Source: Tachypleus tridentatus (lineage: Eukaryota > Arthropoda > Merostomata > Xiphosura > Limulidae). Taken from it: DNA of 64,000 nt. The stretch's first letter is position 1. Every line of letters begins with the position of its first letter. This document shows, piece by piece, positions 19,416 through 30,424 of this stretch. The position numbers and the translations under genes are program-made. The notes beneath the pieces were generated by a model. The model had not been told where the DNA came from and made no database searches. It worked only from the letters and a program-made list of their open reading frames with translations. The stretch spans positions 27,321,276-27,385,275 of the forward strand of contig NW_027467782.1 in NCBI RefSeq assembly GCF_004210375.1. The letters run 5' to 3'.

Positions 19416-19749
19416 TTACATAAATTAGTATAAGGACAGTATGCAAGTTTTCTGTATACAGTGGGAAAAACACTAACTATTTATATTAGTTTTAATATTT
19501 TAATTTACCATTGCTCCATCTCTAATAATGTGCCCTATTATGGTCTATATACAAAACTATCAGATGAACAGTTAAGTAGGTTTATGCATAATAGCATAGC
19601 AAATAATTATCTAGAAGTTTTATTGTGCAATAAATAGTTAACTGACCAGACATTCAAGTTGACACTAAACTGTCCCACAAGTCCCATGCAAGTGCATGTT
19701 ACAGTCAGTACCTAATGAGTCACCAATGGCGGATTAACTTGTAATAAAC

Positions 19750-19906
19750 ATTAGTAACAATTTTACAGCCAATATACATTCATTAGTCAGCCATTCTGCG
19801 ATTTTCATTCAGCTTTGGGCGTGATGGTGAGTAAAACAAAATACATAAAATATAACACGCGGTCAAACTGACTAATGAATGAATACCAGCTGTAAAATTA
19901 TTACCA
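19750..19906. repeat. Imperfect inverted repeat, about 45-bp arms
   Basis: Arm 19750-19793 (AACAATTTTACAGCC and ATTCATTAGTCAG) pairs with 19862-19906 (CTGACTAATGAATGAAT and AGCTGTAAAATTATTA). The spacer is about 70 bp. It could be a MITE or a cruciform; no clear target-site duplication. Confidence 0.5.
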
Positions 19907-20162
19907 AAGGCATAAATGTAGCTACAAGTTTGGCCTCCAAATTTGATTTGATATCTTTAATTCGCACGCTCAATCCATTTTTAGCCACACTTTTTTCCCA
20001 CTTAAGGTGTTTTTTATTAGATTTTAAAGTAAACACGAATTATTTAAAACCTTTCAATAAAGATACACTTTGAAAAGATTATTTATTCGTGAAATAATTT
20101 ACATAAATGTTTTTAAACAACGTGGTAGATAATTTAATCAAGAAATATGATTAACTAACCTC

Positions 20163-20325
20163 TTGTTTGGGTTGAGAAAATATTTTACATAGCAGAGCGA
20201 ACCTGACGATGACCGAAGAAGGTCGAAACGTTGTTCGCTCTTCTATGTAAAATATTTTCTCAACCTAAACGAGCCGTTTGTGCATATAAATTTCTCAACA
20301 AGTGGGTTTCTCGACATCACTGATT
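20163..20325 (+). mobile_element. Penelope-like terminal remnant, palindromic
   Basis: Left arm 20163-20202 is the inverse of right arm 20231-20270, both made of the element's GGTTGAGAAAATATTTTACA segment, with a hammerhead core between them. It continues to TCGACATCACTGATTA at 20325 like the end of the 5.9-kb copy. No coding sequence. Confidence 0.75.
20199..20236 (+). ncRNA. Hammerhead ribozyme-like core, copy 4
   Basis: GAAC CTGACGA T GACC GAAGAA GGTC GAAA CGTT GTTC. Here the flanking arms extend stem I to about 35 paired positions with one or two mismatches, unlike the 4-bp stem I of the other copies. Confidence 0.6.
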
Positions 20326-21982
20326 AACTAACCTCGTTGTATTTCAACAACTTTGGAGATTTTAATTATTTAATTCTAAGTCAGTTATAAGGACAGCATA
20401 ATTATCTAATTTTATATTTATTATATTATCTATATAGGACAGCTTAATTTTGAACGCTTTTTCTAAGCCAGCAAAACATGAATTTAATTAAATATATTGG
20501 TCGTGAGCCGTTGTGTTAGGCCTAACGTACTTTTAATATTACATCTTTTACGAAGAGTGTGTTTCATTGAATTCTCACATTGCTAGATTAGAAAAGACGC
20601 TTACATCCCAACACTTAGAGAATAAACAATATCATGTGTTATTATTTACATTTAGATTCTGAAAACATTAACTCTGAGTTTGTGATTTCTGCTTAATTAA
20701 CCTCAAAGAAGGATAAAGGAAAATCTAAAAGTTTACTTTGAATGTATTCGGTAAGAAAAATAAATATTTACTTATCTAACGTCATTTTCTTCAGGATGTG
20801 TATTGAAATGTTTCACAACATATTACTTTTACATGATAAGATTACTGTTTGCTTATGCTCTGCCCATCACGGGTATCGAAAACCAGTTTCAGGACGGCTG
20901 GTATGGTGATAACACTTTTACCAAAATAAAGCGGTGAACAACGTTTAGACTTTCGTACATTTTAACTGCAAGTGGGTTTCTTGTCATTACGAAACCGTTT
21001 TATTATCGGTTTGAGTCCACAGACATATAGGACTACTGAAGACAGACCAGAAAAACAATGAGTGAGACACTAAAAGAAAATGGATAAAAGCCTGATCCCT
21101 TTTATACGATTGAATCACTGAAGGCAGATTACAGGAACAAAATATGAAGGACTAAAAGGGAATGGGCTTCTTATCCTTTCGTTTCTTACTGTTAATAATT
21201 AACACTAAAATCGCTCTTTTCTTACAATAAATGATAAACTAGTTTTTATTTGTTGTTACAAATGATACATCTTTCTTAATTAGATTAAAAGTTTCCATCC
21301 TATCTAGTTTGAAAAAAATTGTCTTTTTTTATCGTGTTAGGATACAGAATATCATAAAGTAAAAAAATATGAATAAATGCATGATACAAAAGTTCAGTTA
21401 GATATGTATTTTTATCTAAATATGAAAACCTAAGAATATTAATATTTTAATGCTATCAGTGTTGGAAGGAAAGTAAGTTAATTTTAACAGACATTTAAAC
21501 AATTACACGTGCTATGCACAAACATAAAAACTTACAGCTTCCATGCTTTTCTGTTTCACAAGTACAAACGTCAGCCACAAAGATTTCCTTTGACTGTACA
21601 TTTCTCAGAAGCTTAGACACATGCCTGATTGTTTACATGTAATGTTGGTTTTATGAACCTAATGACCGAAGTTACCTTAACACTTAACCAGAAGTACAAA
21701 ATAACTTTATATTTATTAAAAATATTTTCGTTTTAATATGCACCTTTATTTTGGCGAATGAGGTCATCGCTTAATTTGCTTTAACCCAATTAAAAACATA
21801 TTGTTATGTGTTGATATTTAAATTACCGCCAAGTGTCAATTACATAAGCATGTAATAAAAAAATTAATAGTGCCAATAAGCATGCAATTACATAAGATTT
21901 AAGTAATTCGTAAAAAGAGTAAAAAAGTTTACTTACGTGGAACCTGCAGGGTTACCAAGAAGGACAGAAATATCCAGTCGTA
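20326..21982. other. Unassigned sequence with one SINE-B scrap
   Basis: 20844-20895 resembles a minus-oriented SINE-B core (TGCTCTGCCCATCACGGGTA). The rest shows nothing recognisable. Confidence 0.35.
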
Positions 21983-22042
21983 CGAGGACTGTTCAAAATA
22001 CGCGGACTGACGTCATAAAACAAAATGCACTTTATTTAGAAG

Positions 22043-22306
22043 TTACAGGTCTGGGATCCCTTCAAAGTACTCTCCTCCCCAACGCACATACTTATCCCAA
22101 CGGTGTTTCCACTTGTTGAAACAGTCCTGGTACGCTTCTTTTGTCCTCCAGCTCCTTCGTTTCATTTGCCTTAATCTCGGGAAACGTCTCAATCTTCTTC
22201 CTTTCAAGGGTCTTTTGAGTTTGGGGAACAAGAAAACATCGCAAGGAGCAAGGTCAGGTGAGTAGGGGGGGAAGAACAGTGATCGAGTGTTTGGCCAAAA
22301 ACTCAT
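22043..22306 (-). pseudogene. Mariner transposase, C-terminal part
   Basis: Reads FWPNTRSLFFPPYSPDLAPC then DVFLFPKLKRPLKGRRLRRF and ends YVRWGGEYFEGIPDL. PYSPDLAPCD holds the third catalytic Asp of the D,D34D triad. The first two Asp lie in the deleted region. The ATG at its start is fortuitous; the true frame continues from the deletion point. Confidence 0.85.
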
Positions 22307-22346
22307 GAGTTCTGAGGCACAAATTTCGCAGCAACGCAGTGCATCT

Positions 22347-22694
22347 TCAATTTTCGGTCAAAATCTCGTAACAAGATCCAACTGATATCCCACACTCTTC
22401 AGCAAGTTCCCTGACAATCAGACGTTGATTTGCCTGCACCAGGGTGTTGATTTTGTCGACGTGTGGGTCGTCAGTTGACGTGGAAGGACGTCCAGGACGC
22501 TCATCATCTTCAATGGACTGTCGACCATCCTTAAAATGTTCATGCCACTTGAAACATGCCGTACGATTCATAGCAACATCACCGTAAGCCGTGTTAAGCA
22601 TAGCAAAAGTTTCAGTCGCAGATTTTCCAAATTTAACACAAAATTTCACAGCAAGTCGTTGCTCCTTCAGGTCATTCATTCTGAAATCCGCCAA
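22347..22694 (-). pseudogene. Mariner transposase, N-terminal DNA-binding part
   Basis: Starts MADFRMNDLKEQRLAVKFCV and includes FKWHEHFKDGRQSIEDDERP and GRPSTSTDDPHVDKINTLVQ, typical of the paired helix-turn-helix domain that binds mariner ends. The frame then runs past the ILTEN segment for about 17 codons (LKMHCVAAKFVPQN) before reaching a stop at the deletion junction. The domain looks intact. Confidence 0.85.
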
Positions 22695-22876
22695 ACGAAA
22701 AATCGCACTTCACTTAAGACCGCGTAGCTAATACACAAAAGAAAATATCTGCAATCGGGAAATGGCGTCATAATCAGCTGATCTGTGCGAACCTAGCAAC
22801 ACCAAGTGGATTCCCCTGGAACCAACTGGAGCCGCGCAATTCAAACAGTTCGCGTATTTTTTGAACAGACCTCGTA

Positions 22877-24083
22877 CATACAAGATGTTAAAGTCAGTCA
22901 CGACACAATAAGATTTGGAATGTGAAAGTTTCACCGTCTATTTCCTCGTTATTGAAGGTTGTAGAGCAGTTTACGCGTCAATGACGTCAAGCCACGTGAA
23001 ACAACGACAGATTCAACACAAGTTTAAACAGTAAAATGTGTTGTTGTTTTTTTAAAATTGATTACTTTTATAAATGTTGGTTCATTCATCGATCTGTCAG
23101 GTGAAGTCTATGTTGTCCAGGTGTGATAGTAAAGAGCTAGCTTTAAGCACTTTCATTTTGTTGTGCGATTCCAATCTATCATTGGTAGACTCACTCACGT
23201 GCTCTAGTTCTCACCTATTCATTGGGTTTGTAAGTGAGTTTAATTATTTACCATTTTCTGTAGAAACTCATCTTTCTCGTAATAATTTAGCCAGAGAATC
23301 AATTCAAAGCGTAATTAATCAAAACGCCGCTCAAGTGGTGTAAAATAACAACAGTTTATTAAATTATAACAACAGATAACCAAAATAACTAGCATCCGAG
23401 TTTTATTGTGTACAAAACAAGAGTTAGTAAGCCAGTATCTGGTCAGGACTAAGTTATATATATATTAATAAATAATACAAAATAAATGTCACTTAGATGA
23501 ATATCAACAAATATCAAACAAAAGAAGAAAGAACCAGAGAATAACATAATGCTTCAAAAATGAACCATTTCTTGTATCAGTAACAATATTTAGCAATAAT
23601 TCTTTTTAACTAACTCGTTTAGCCATCTTTATCTACTGATTAGACCACGAGATTGCATCTCATGTGATTAGTTATTACCATTAATCTACATAATCTTTCA
23701 CAACATTAATATCTGTACCTCAACGCTAGGGGAAACTTGTCTCGGTTTCATAATACATGAGAACTCAAAATTAACGTGTTGTATCGAGAAAGTGAGTTAG
23801 CACTTTAACATAATTAAAAATTCATAGTTTAACTAAACGATCGAAAATGTACAAACTCAATGTTAACCGAAACGTCACAAAATAAAACTACAATCTGCTA
23901 TCTCACAGTAATTATACAACATTATCGAATTTTCAAAATGTTATGAGACCAGATTTAATTCTAAAGTAAACAATGTTTCAAGTTGTTGTTTGATCAACAG
24001 TTTTTCGACTTGCTTTTAAGTGTAATGACTCAGAAGTTACAGAATTCTTCTAAAGACTGGTGAAGGTAATGTTAGGTTCAATT
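22877..24083. other. Unassigned sequence
   Basis: An 89-codon open frame at 23074-23343 (+) has no motif. No repeats recognised. Confidence 0.35.
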
Positions 24084-24363
24084 GTTTTTTTTTGTTGTTT
24101 TGAATTTCGCACAGAGCTACTCGAGGGCTATCTGCGCTAGCCGTCCCTAATTTAGCAGTGTAAGACTAGAGGGAAGGCAGCTAGTAATCACCACCCACCT
24201 CCAACTCTTAGGATACTTTTTTACCAACGAATAGTGGTATTGACCGTCACATTATAACGACCCCACGGCTGAAAGGGCGAGCACGTTTGATAAGACCGGG
24301 ATTCGAGCCCGCGACCCTCGGACTACGAGTCGAACGCTTTAACACGTTTGACCATGCCGGGCC
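24084..24363 (-). repeat. SINE-A copy, full length
   Basis: Complete, with intact B box and head; low divergence. Confidence 0.85.
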
Positions 24364-24687
24364 GTTAGGTTCAATAAATCACGTTGTTTGAAGAAGTTTA
24401 TTTACGTTAACATAATATCTGATAAAACAGATATTAAAAATATGTTATACTGTGTTACTCACTAGGTTTTTTTCTGAAAACTTAAAAACAAAGATGTTCC
24501 AGAATTATATGTTTGATGTTGAAAAAAAAACTAATTTTAGGGACAAAGAAAAAGAACTTTTATTGTTTTATTTTTATATACGCATTACGTATTCTTAGAT
24601 TTAGTTCGACTGACCTTATGTGTCAGTTAAACTAAGTTCAGCTATTAAAACAACTCAACATTTCCGATAAAAATAGACGTAAAACTA

Positions 24688-25100
24688 AAATAGCCCTAGT
24701 GAACATATTTGATATTAGTGTAAAATATAATATATAATTAGCATTAGTGAACTCATTGGATGTAAGTCCAAAATAATATAAATAAACAGCCTGAGAGAAC
24801 ACATTGGACGCAAGGCTAAAATATTATATATAAATAGCCTCAGTGAACTCGTTGGATGTAAGTACAAAATATTATATATAAATAACGTAGTGAATACATT
24901 GGATGTAAGTTTAAAATATTATAAATAAATAACGTTGTGAACATATTGGATGTAAGTTTAAAATATTATATATAAATAACGTAGTGGATACATTGAATGT
25001 ATGTTTAAAATATTATAAATAAATAACGTAGTGAATACATTGGATGTAAATTTAAAATCACATATATCAATAATGTAGTGAACATATTGGATGTAAGTGA
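24688..25100. repeat. Tandem array, 47-bp unit, about 9 copies
   Basis: Unit core AGTGAATACATTGGATGTAA plus an AT-rich remainder; older copies at the left edge are the most diverged. Confidence 0.85.
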
Positions 25101-25140
25101 AAGACGTAAAATGGGTGAAAAATTAAGCTTTCTTTCTTTC

Positions 25141-25241
25141 TTTGTTTGAGATAAAGCTTTCTGCAACCTGTTCACTACGGATATCGAAATTCGGTTTCTA
25201 GCGCTATAAGTCCGTAGACATTCTGCAGTTTTACTGAGGGG
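25141..25241 (-). repeat. SINE-B copy
   Basis: Minus-oriented, diverged, between two tandem arrays. Confidence 0.65.
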
Positions 25242-25274
25242 TGAAATTCTACGAATATAGCTTTAAAAATAAGA

Positions 25275-25592
25275 GAACATTACAAACAATCACATAACAT
25301 CACGAACAATTATATAACATTAGAGACAATCATGTAACATTACATACAATCATATAACATTACAAACCATCATATAACATTACAAACAATTATATAACAT
25401 TACAGACAATTATATAAAATTACAAACAATCATATAACATTACAAATATCATATAACATTAGACAATCATATAACATTACAGACAATCATGTAACATTAC
25501 AGACAATCATATAACATTACAGACAATCATGTAACATTACAGACAATCATATAACATTACAGACAATCATATAACATTACAGACAATCATGT
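25275..25592. repeat. Tandem array, 20-bp unit, about 16 copies
   Basis: Unit AATCATATAACATTACAGAC with an alternating ATAT/ATGT variant toward the right end, suggesting a 40-bp higher-order repeat. Confidence 0.9.
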
Positions 25593-25821
25593 AGATTATA
25601 TATGAAACAAGGAATAATATGTTTGTTTCTCATGCCTAGAAAAACAAGTTGTTACTGTTAGCCACCATTTGATATTACCGGCAGAAAAAAAAAAAAACTG
25701 TTTTTCAAAATACAGAACATGGAAATTAACGGAAAAATCTTGAAGACGATACACAGAGAAAGAGTAAATACACTAAACCTTGACAGATATAAGATGTTTG
25801 GATGCAAAGATAATCATTAAG

Positions 25822-26510
25822 ATATAGTGACACATGATGAAGAAATGAAATACATGATGATAAAACTGGTATAAAATATACTGTTTAAAGTTTGAGACAG
25901 GTAGAGTGACACATGATGAAGAAATGAAATACATGATGATGAAACTGGTATAAAATATATTGTTTAAAGTTTGAAAGAGGTGCAGTGACACATGATGTAG
26001 AAATGAAATACATGATGATAAAACTGGTATAAAATATATTGTTTAAAGTTTGAGACAGGCATAGTAACACATAATGAAGAAATGAAATACATGATGATAA
26101 AACTGGTATAAAATATATTGTTTAAAGATTGAGACGGGTATAGTGACACATGATGAAGAAATGAAATACATGATGATAAAACTGGTATAAAATATATTTT
26201 TTAAAGTTTGAGACAGGTATAGTGACACATGATGAAGAAATGAAATACATGATGATAAAACTGGTATAAAATATATTTTTTTAAAGTTTGAGACAGATAT
26301 AGTGGCACATGATGAAGAAATGAAATACATGATGGTAAAACTGGTATAAAATATATTGTTTAAAGTTTGAGACAGATATAGTGGCACGTGATGAAGAAAT
26401 GAAATACGTGATGATAAAACTGGTATAAAATATACTGTTTAAAGTTTGAGACAGATACAGTGGCACATGATGAAGAAATGAAATACATGATGGTAAAACT
26501 GGTATAAAAG
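25822..26510. repeat. Tandem array, 79-bp unit, about 8.7 copies
   Basis: Unit starts AGTGACACATGATGAAGAAA and ends near TTTAAAGTTTGAGACAGGTA. A period of 79 (not divisible by 3) produces spurious overlapping minus-strand frames. Confidence 0.9.
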
Positions 26511-27409
26511 TCAGTAGTACGAGTGCACAAATCTTGAACATCCAGTAAAGTTTAATTTGTTAACATTCTCAATCGATTTAATTATGAAATTTAACAGTAA
26601 TTGTTAAGGACACTTTCTGAGATGTCGCTGAAACAGATAAAATATAACAATAAACAAGATTTAGTGAATATATATTTTAGATACGTTTTATTTCAGTTGT
26701 GGAATATTCGATTTAAAATGTTTCATTATAATTAGAGTTATAAAAACCATTCAACCGTAACTCATGTTGTTGATTTTTCAGAGAAAACTACGTTGGGCTA
26801 TATGCGGAGAATCGAACCTCGTATATCAGTTTAGACATTTCGCTGTTCCATGTGTAATATCTAAATCGATCGATTGGTCTCTAATAAGTAGACAGAAACT
26901 GTTTAAACATAGTGTACAATATTCCTTGAGTTTATATCCTCTCGTAACACGCAAGAGAAACAAAATGATAAAATGTTCGCAGACCTTAACTGAATATTTA
27001 CATTGGTTACAGTAAATCATTGATGTTTGTTTCTAGAGACGATTCATCAATTGGTTTAAGAATTACAATCACAAAATATATTTCATTTTATTCTAAATTA
27101 TAGCCATATATCTATAGTTCAAGTTTTGTGAAATCTGATGTGAATTGTAAATATTCTGTTAAATGTAGTTACGCTATAGGGAGTTATGTTGTGATTAAGC
27201 TATGTTACCTATACATATTCACGTGTTATCATCCGGGAACTGTTCAGTAGTACAAATACACGATTCTTTGTGATATTGTTTAAAACATAGCATGAAAGTC
27301 CTAAGTAACAGGACCTTTAAAACGTATTGTTTGAAAACCATGTGCACATCATGACTTCATTATTCTTGGACAATATCTACAACGTCTTGTTTCAAGCAAG
27401 CAAATGCAC
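26511..27409. other. Unassigned sequence
   Basis: 26790-26860 may be a very old minus-oriented SINE-B/C core (GGGCTATATGCGGAGAATCG). Nothing else seen. Confidence 0.3.
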
Positions 27410-27885
27410 AATACAAGGTAAACAGATGTATAGAACGAAGTTAATAATAGAACGAAGTTAATACACAATACTAGGTAAAGAGATGTATAGAATGAAGTTA
27501 ATACACAATACTAGGTAAAGTGATGTATAGAACGAAGTTAATACACAATACTAGGTAAAGAGATGTATAGCATGAAGTTAATACACAATACAAGGTAAAG
27601 AGATGTATAGAACGAAGTTCATTCACAATGCCAGGTAAAGAGATGTATAGAACGAGGTTAATACACAATACTAGGTATAGAGATGTATAGAATGAAGTTA
27701 ATACACAATACTAGGTAAAGTGATGTGTAGAACGAAGTTAATACACAATACTAGGTAAAGGGATGTATAGCATGAAGTTAATACACAATACAAGGTAAAG
27801 AGATATATAGTACAAAAGTATGGTAAGGGGTCTAGAATGAACTTAGTACACAATACTAGATAAGAGAGTGTAGAATGAAGTTAAT
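27410..27885. repeat. Tandem array, 40-bp unit, about 11 copies
   Basis: Unit AGTTAATACACAATACTAGG then TAAAGAGATGTATAGAACGA; decays at the right end. Confidence 0.9.
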
Positions 27886-28439
27886 ATTTCGTGCTCGGTG
27901 ATGGAGTGTAGAATGTGGTTACAACACTGGATTATGAACAGATTTATAAGGCTTAAGATGTTATCCTTTAGGATTTCCACACAACCAGTAGGCACGAATC
28001 CATAATGTTAAAGAATTTCTATCCAATTCGAAATTCACCGTGCAGTTTCACAAGTTATCATTGCAATGAAATAGGTGTATTACATTAAGAATCGTCTTAG
28101 AACAAATTAATTCTGGTAAGAGATTCCCAAGGTGCGAATGAAAGAAATAATATAAGAAGGTTTTACTGGTATTTCTAAATTATATTAGAGAAATGTAATC
28201 GAAAGCATTATGAGACCTAACCTGTCTCATGTGATTGCTAAGATAAAAGAAGATATAACTTTATTTCAGAATAATATGCCCATGGTTGCAGTAATGTAAT
28301 AGAATGATATGATATTCAACATTATATAATCATATTATCTTGACTGACAGTGTGACGTGTACATTAAATCATCAAATTATTTACGGTATTCTGACAGAAA
28401 TAACGTTTTACCTTTGTGTGGAAGTTTTGTTTGCTTGGT
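27886..28439. other. Unassigned sequence
   Basis: Nothing recognised. Confidence 0.3.
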
Positions 28440-28553
28440 AATGTTTAGAGCAAAGCCAATTTAGGCTATCTGTTGTATCTACCACCGGGAATTGAACCCT
28501 GGATTTTAGCGTTGAAAGTCAGTAAGATTGAAGCCGTCCCACCAGAGGGACAA
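28440..28553 (-). repeat. SINE-C copy
   Basis: Minus-oriented; head with GGGAATTGAACCCTGGATTT and a diverged tail. Confidence 0.65.
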
Positions 28554-30150
28554 AATAAAAAAAAATATAGCAAAGGATTATGGACAGTTTTATCACCTCG
28601 AAAAACAGAAAAAAGGCAATACATATATAAGTTAAAACACTTTAATTTATTAATATATGTTTATGTTTGTGAAGTTAACGATATTTTATCCTGATTATGT
28701 GAACATTTTTAGTAATCATATCTTCTTTATGAAAAGCATTGTGAATACCTTAACAATTTATTTTGCATGATTCCCATCATTTGCTAGTAACGCTAGTTTG
28801 GTGCAATGTAGAGAAAATTAATATTGATAAAGTTAAGTAAACAAAATTACAAGGAATGATTGCATTGAAAACAGCAAATCCAAATCTTTGACTAATTATA
28901 TTAGTTTGTTTTAGCCTAAAAACAAGCCGAAAACAAAAATAAATTAAAAAATAACAAACAAAATAAAAAACGCTGAACTAAATGAAAAGATCACAGGATA
29001 CAAGCTATGATGTGGGATATAAAATGTACCCTAGGTTTTGGAGGTGACTGAAGAGGTAGGGCCCACACTATGGTGGGGATACACCGTCTTAACCTCCATT
29101 AGCCAGTCTCACATAAAGAAAGAAAATAAAGGAATAGCAATAGATATAGAAATAGAAAATAGAAATTGGGAGAGCAAGATGTGGCTGCTGAAGCCCACAA
29201 CGTCCCACATCCATATCACCCTTCACTGCCTGCAGGGAGTTATGGGAAGGTGACTGATTTCCAAAGTAAAGAAGAAAATAATGAATTGAAAAATAAATAT
29301 AAGGTAAGAATAAGAAAAAGAAACAAACAATCTGTAACAGTTTCATCAACTGACATTCACACCTCAACTCACTCAACAATAACTTCATGTCTGAAAAGTA
29401 CATTGCTGGTATTTACACTTCATAATGATCCACAATGACTCTACCATTGCACTTTACAGCTCACAATGGTTAACACTAACTTCTAAACATTTTTCGTTGT
29501 TATCCGCTAGAAATGTTCAGTATATACTTTTTACCTGAGTGAAACATTAGCTAAATAGGCGACTAATTCATTTTCTCAGGTAGTTATTATTGATCACGCA
29601 TGCGTTGATCATAATCGATCAAGTCTACTAAACAGGAGCCATTTTTGAATAAATCAGCGCCATCTTCAGGCAGACTGTGAGTGTCATATTTCTTGTTATC
29701 ATTAACCAATAAACTCCATAATTCCTCCATAGCCTATTTGTATTGATTCAGGAAAGTTACGGTTTGATGAGACAACAGAAAGTCTCATTCATTTATTACC
29801 CTGTTTTTTTTTACGATTTCCAAATCCCATGTGCACAGCTGACACTTTATGCACCTGGCAGTTTTCTAGCAGAATTAAAACAGCTTTTAGTGTCTTCATC
29901 ATATCCCACTGTTTGTGGTAAGGGCTTCTTTTAGAACACCCTGTCATGGTATTGTTTCTCAGAAGACAACATGCAACAATAAATAAGAGATTCATCAGTT
30001 CACATCCATGTAATATATCTTAACCTGCAACCATTATATGACTTTCACCATGGAATTCAATCTTGCGAAATCATCTAAACTTATATTCTTAGTTAATGGG
30101 AAGTTTTAGTTTGCGATACAAATGAACTTAGATTAGCCAGAACGAGTCTT
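28554..30150. other. Unassigned sequence, two odd GC-richer patches
   Basis: 29030-29105 and 29170-29265 are richer in G/C than their surroundings and have overlapping open frames on both strands, but no motif I can name. 29740-29990 also has open frames on both strands without motif. Confidence 0.3.
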
Positions 30151-30424
30151 GTTTTGTCTTGGAATTTCGCACAAAGCTATTCGAGGGCTATCTGTGCTAG
30201 CCGTCCCGAATTTAGCTGTGTCAGACTAGAGGGAAGGCAGCTAGTCATCACCACCCACCGCCTACTCTCAGGCTACTCTTTTACTAACGAAAAGTGGGAT
30301 TGACGTTCACATTATAACGCCCCCACGGCTGGGAGGGCGAGCATGTTTTGGCGCGACTTGGGCGCGAACCGGCGACCCTCAGATTACGAAGTGCACGCCT
30401 TAACATCTAGGCCATGCCAGGCCC
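30151..30424 (-). repeat. SINE-A copy, full length
   Basis: The body is complete. The head shares GCGCGACTTGGGCGCGAACC with the variant at 59191, so these two belong to one subfamily. Confidence 0.85.

Larger units (their letters stand above)
21983..22874 (-). mobile_element. Mariner-family transposon, internally deleted
   Basis: Terminal inverted repeats of about 29 bp: left CGAGGACTGTTCAAAATACG, right end reversed CGAGGTCTGTTCAAAAAATA, each flanked by TA (21981-21982 and 22875-22876), the mariner target duplication. At 892 bp it is about 400 bp shorter than typical 1.3-kb elements. The minus strand carries the two ends of a transposase gene with the middle missing. It cannot move on its own but keeps both ends. 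Confidence 0.9.

Noticed and set aside
23074..23343. 89-codon frame or LTR
   Set aside because: No motif, no matching second LTR, no primer-binding site seen.
25773..26541. Series of overlapping minus-strand frames with FYTSFIIMYFISSS-like repeats
   Set aside because: They come from the 79-bp array; no start context, splice signals or non-repeat part.
29038..29438. Overlapping frames on both strands around a GC-richer patch
   Set aside because: They looked like a possible exon pair, but no splice signals or family could be supported.
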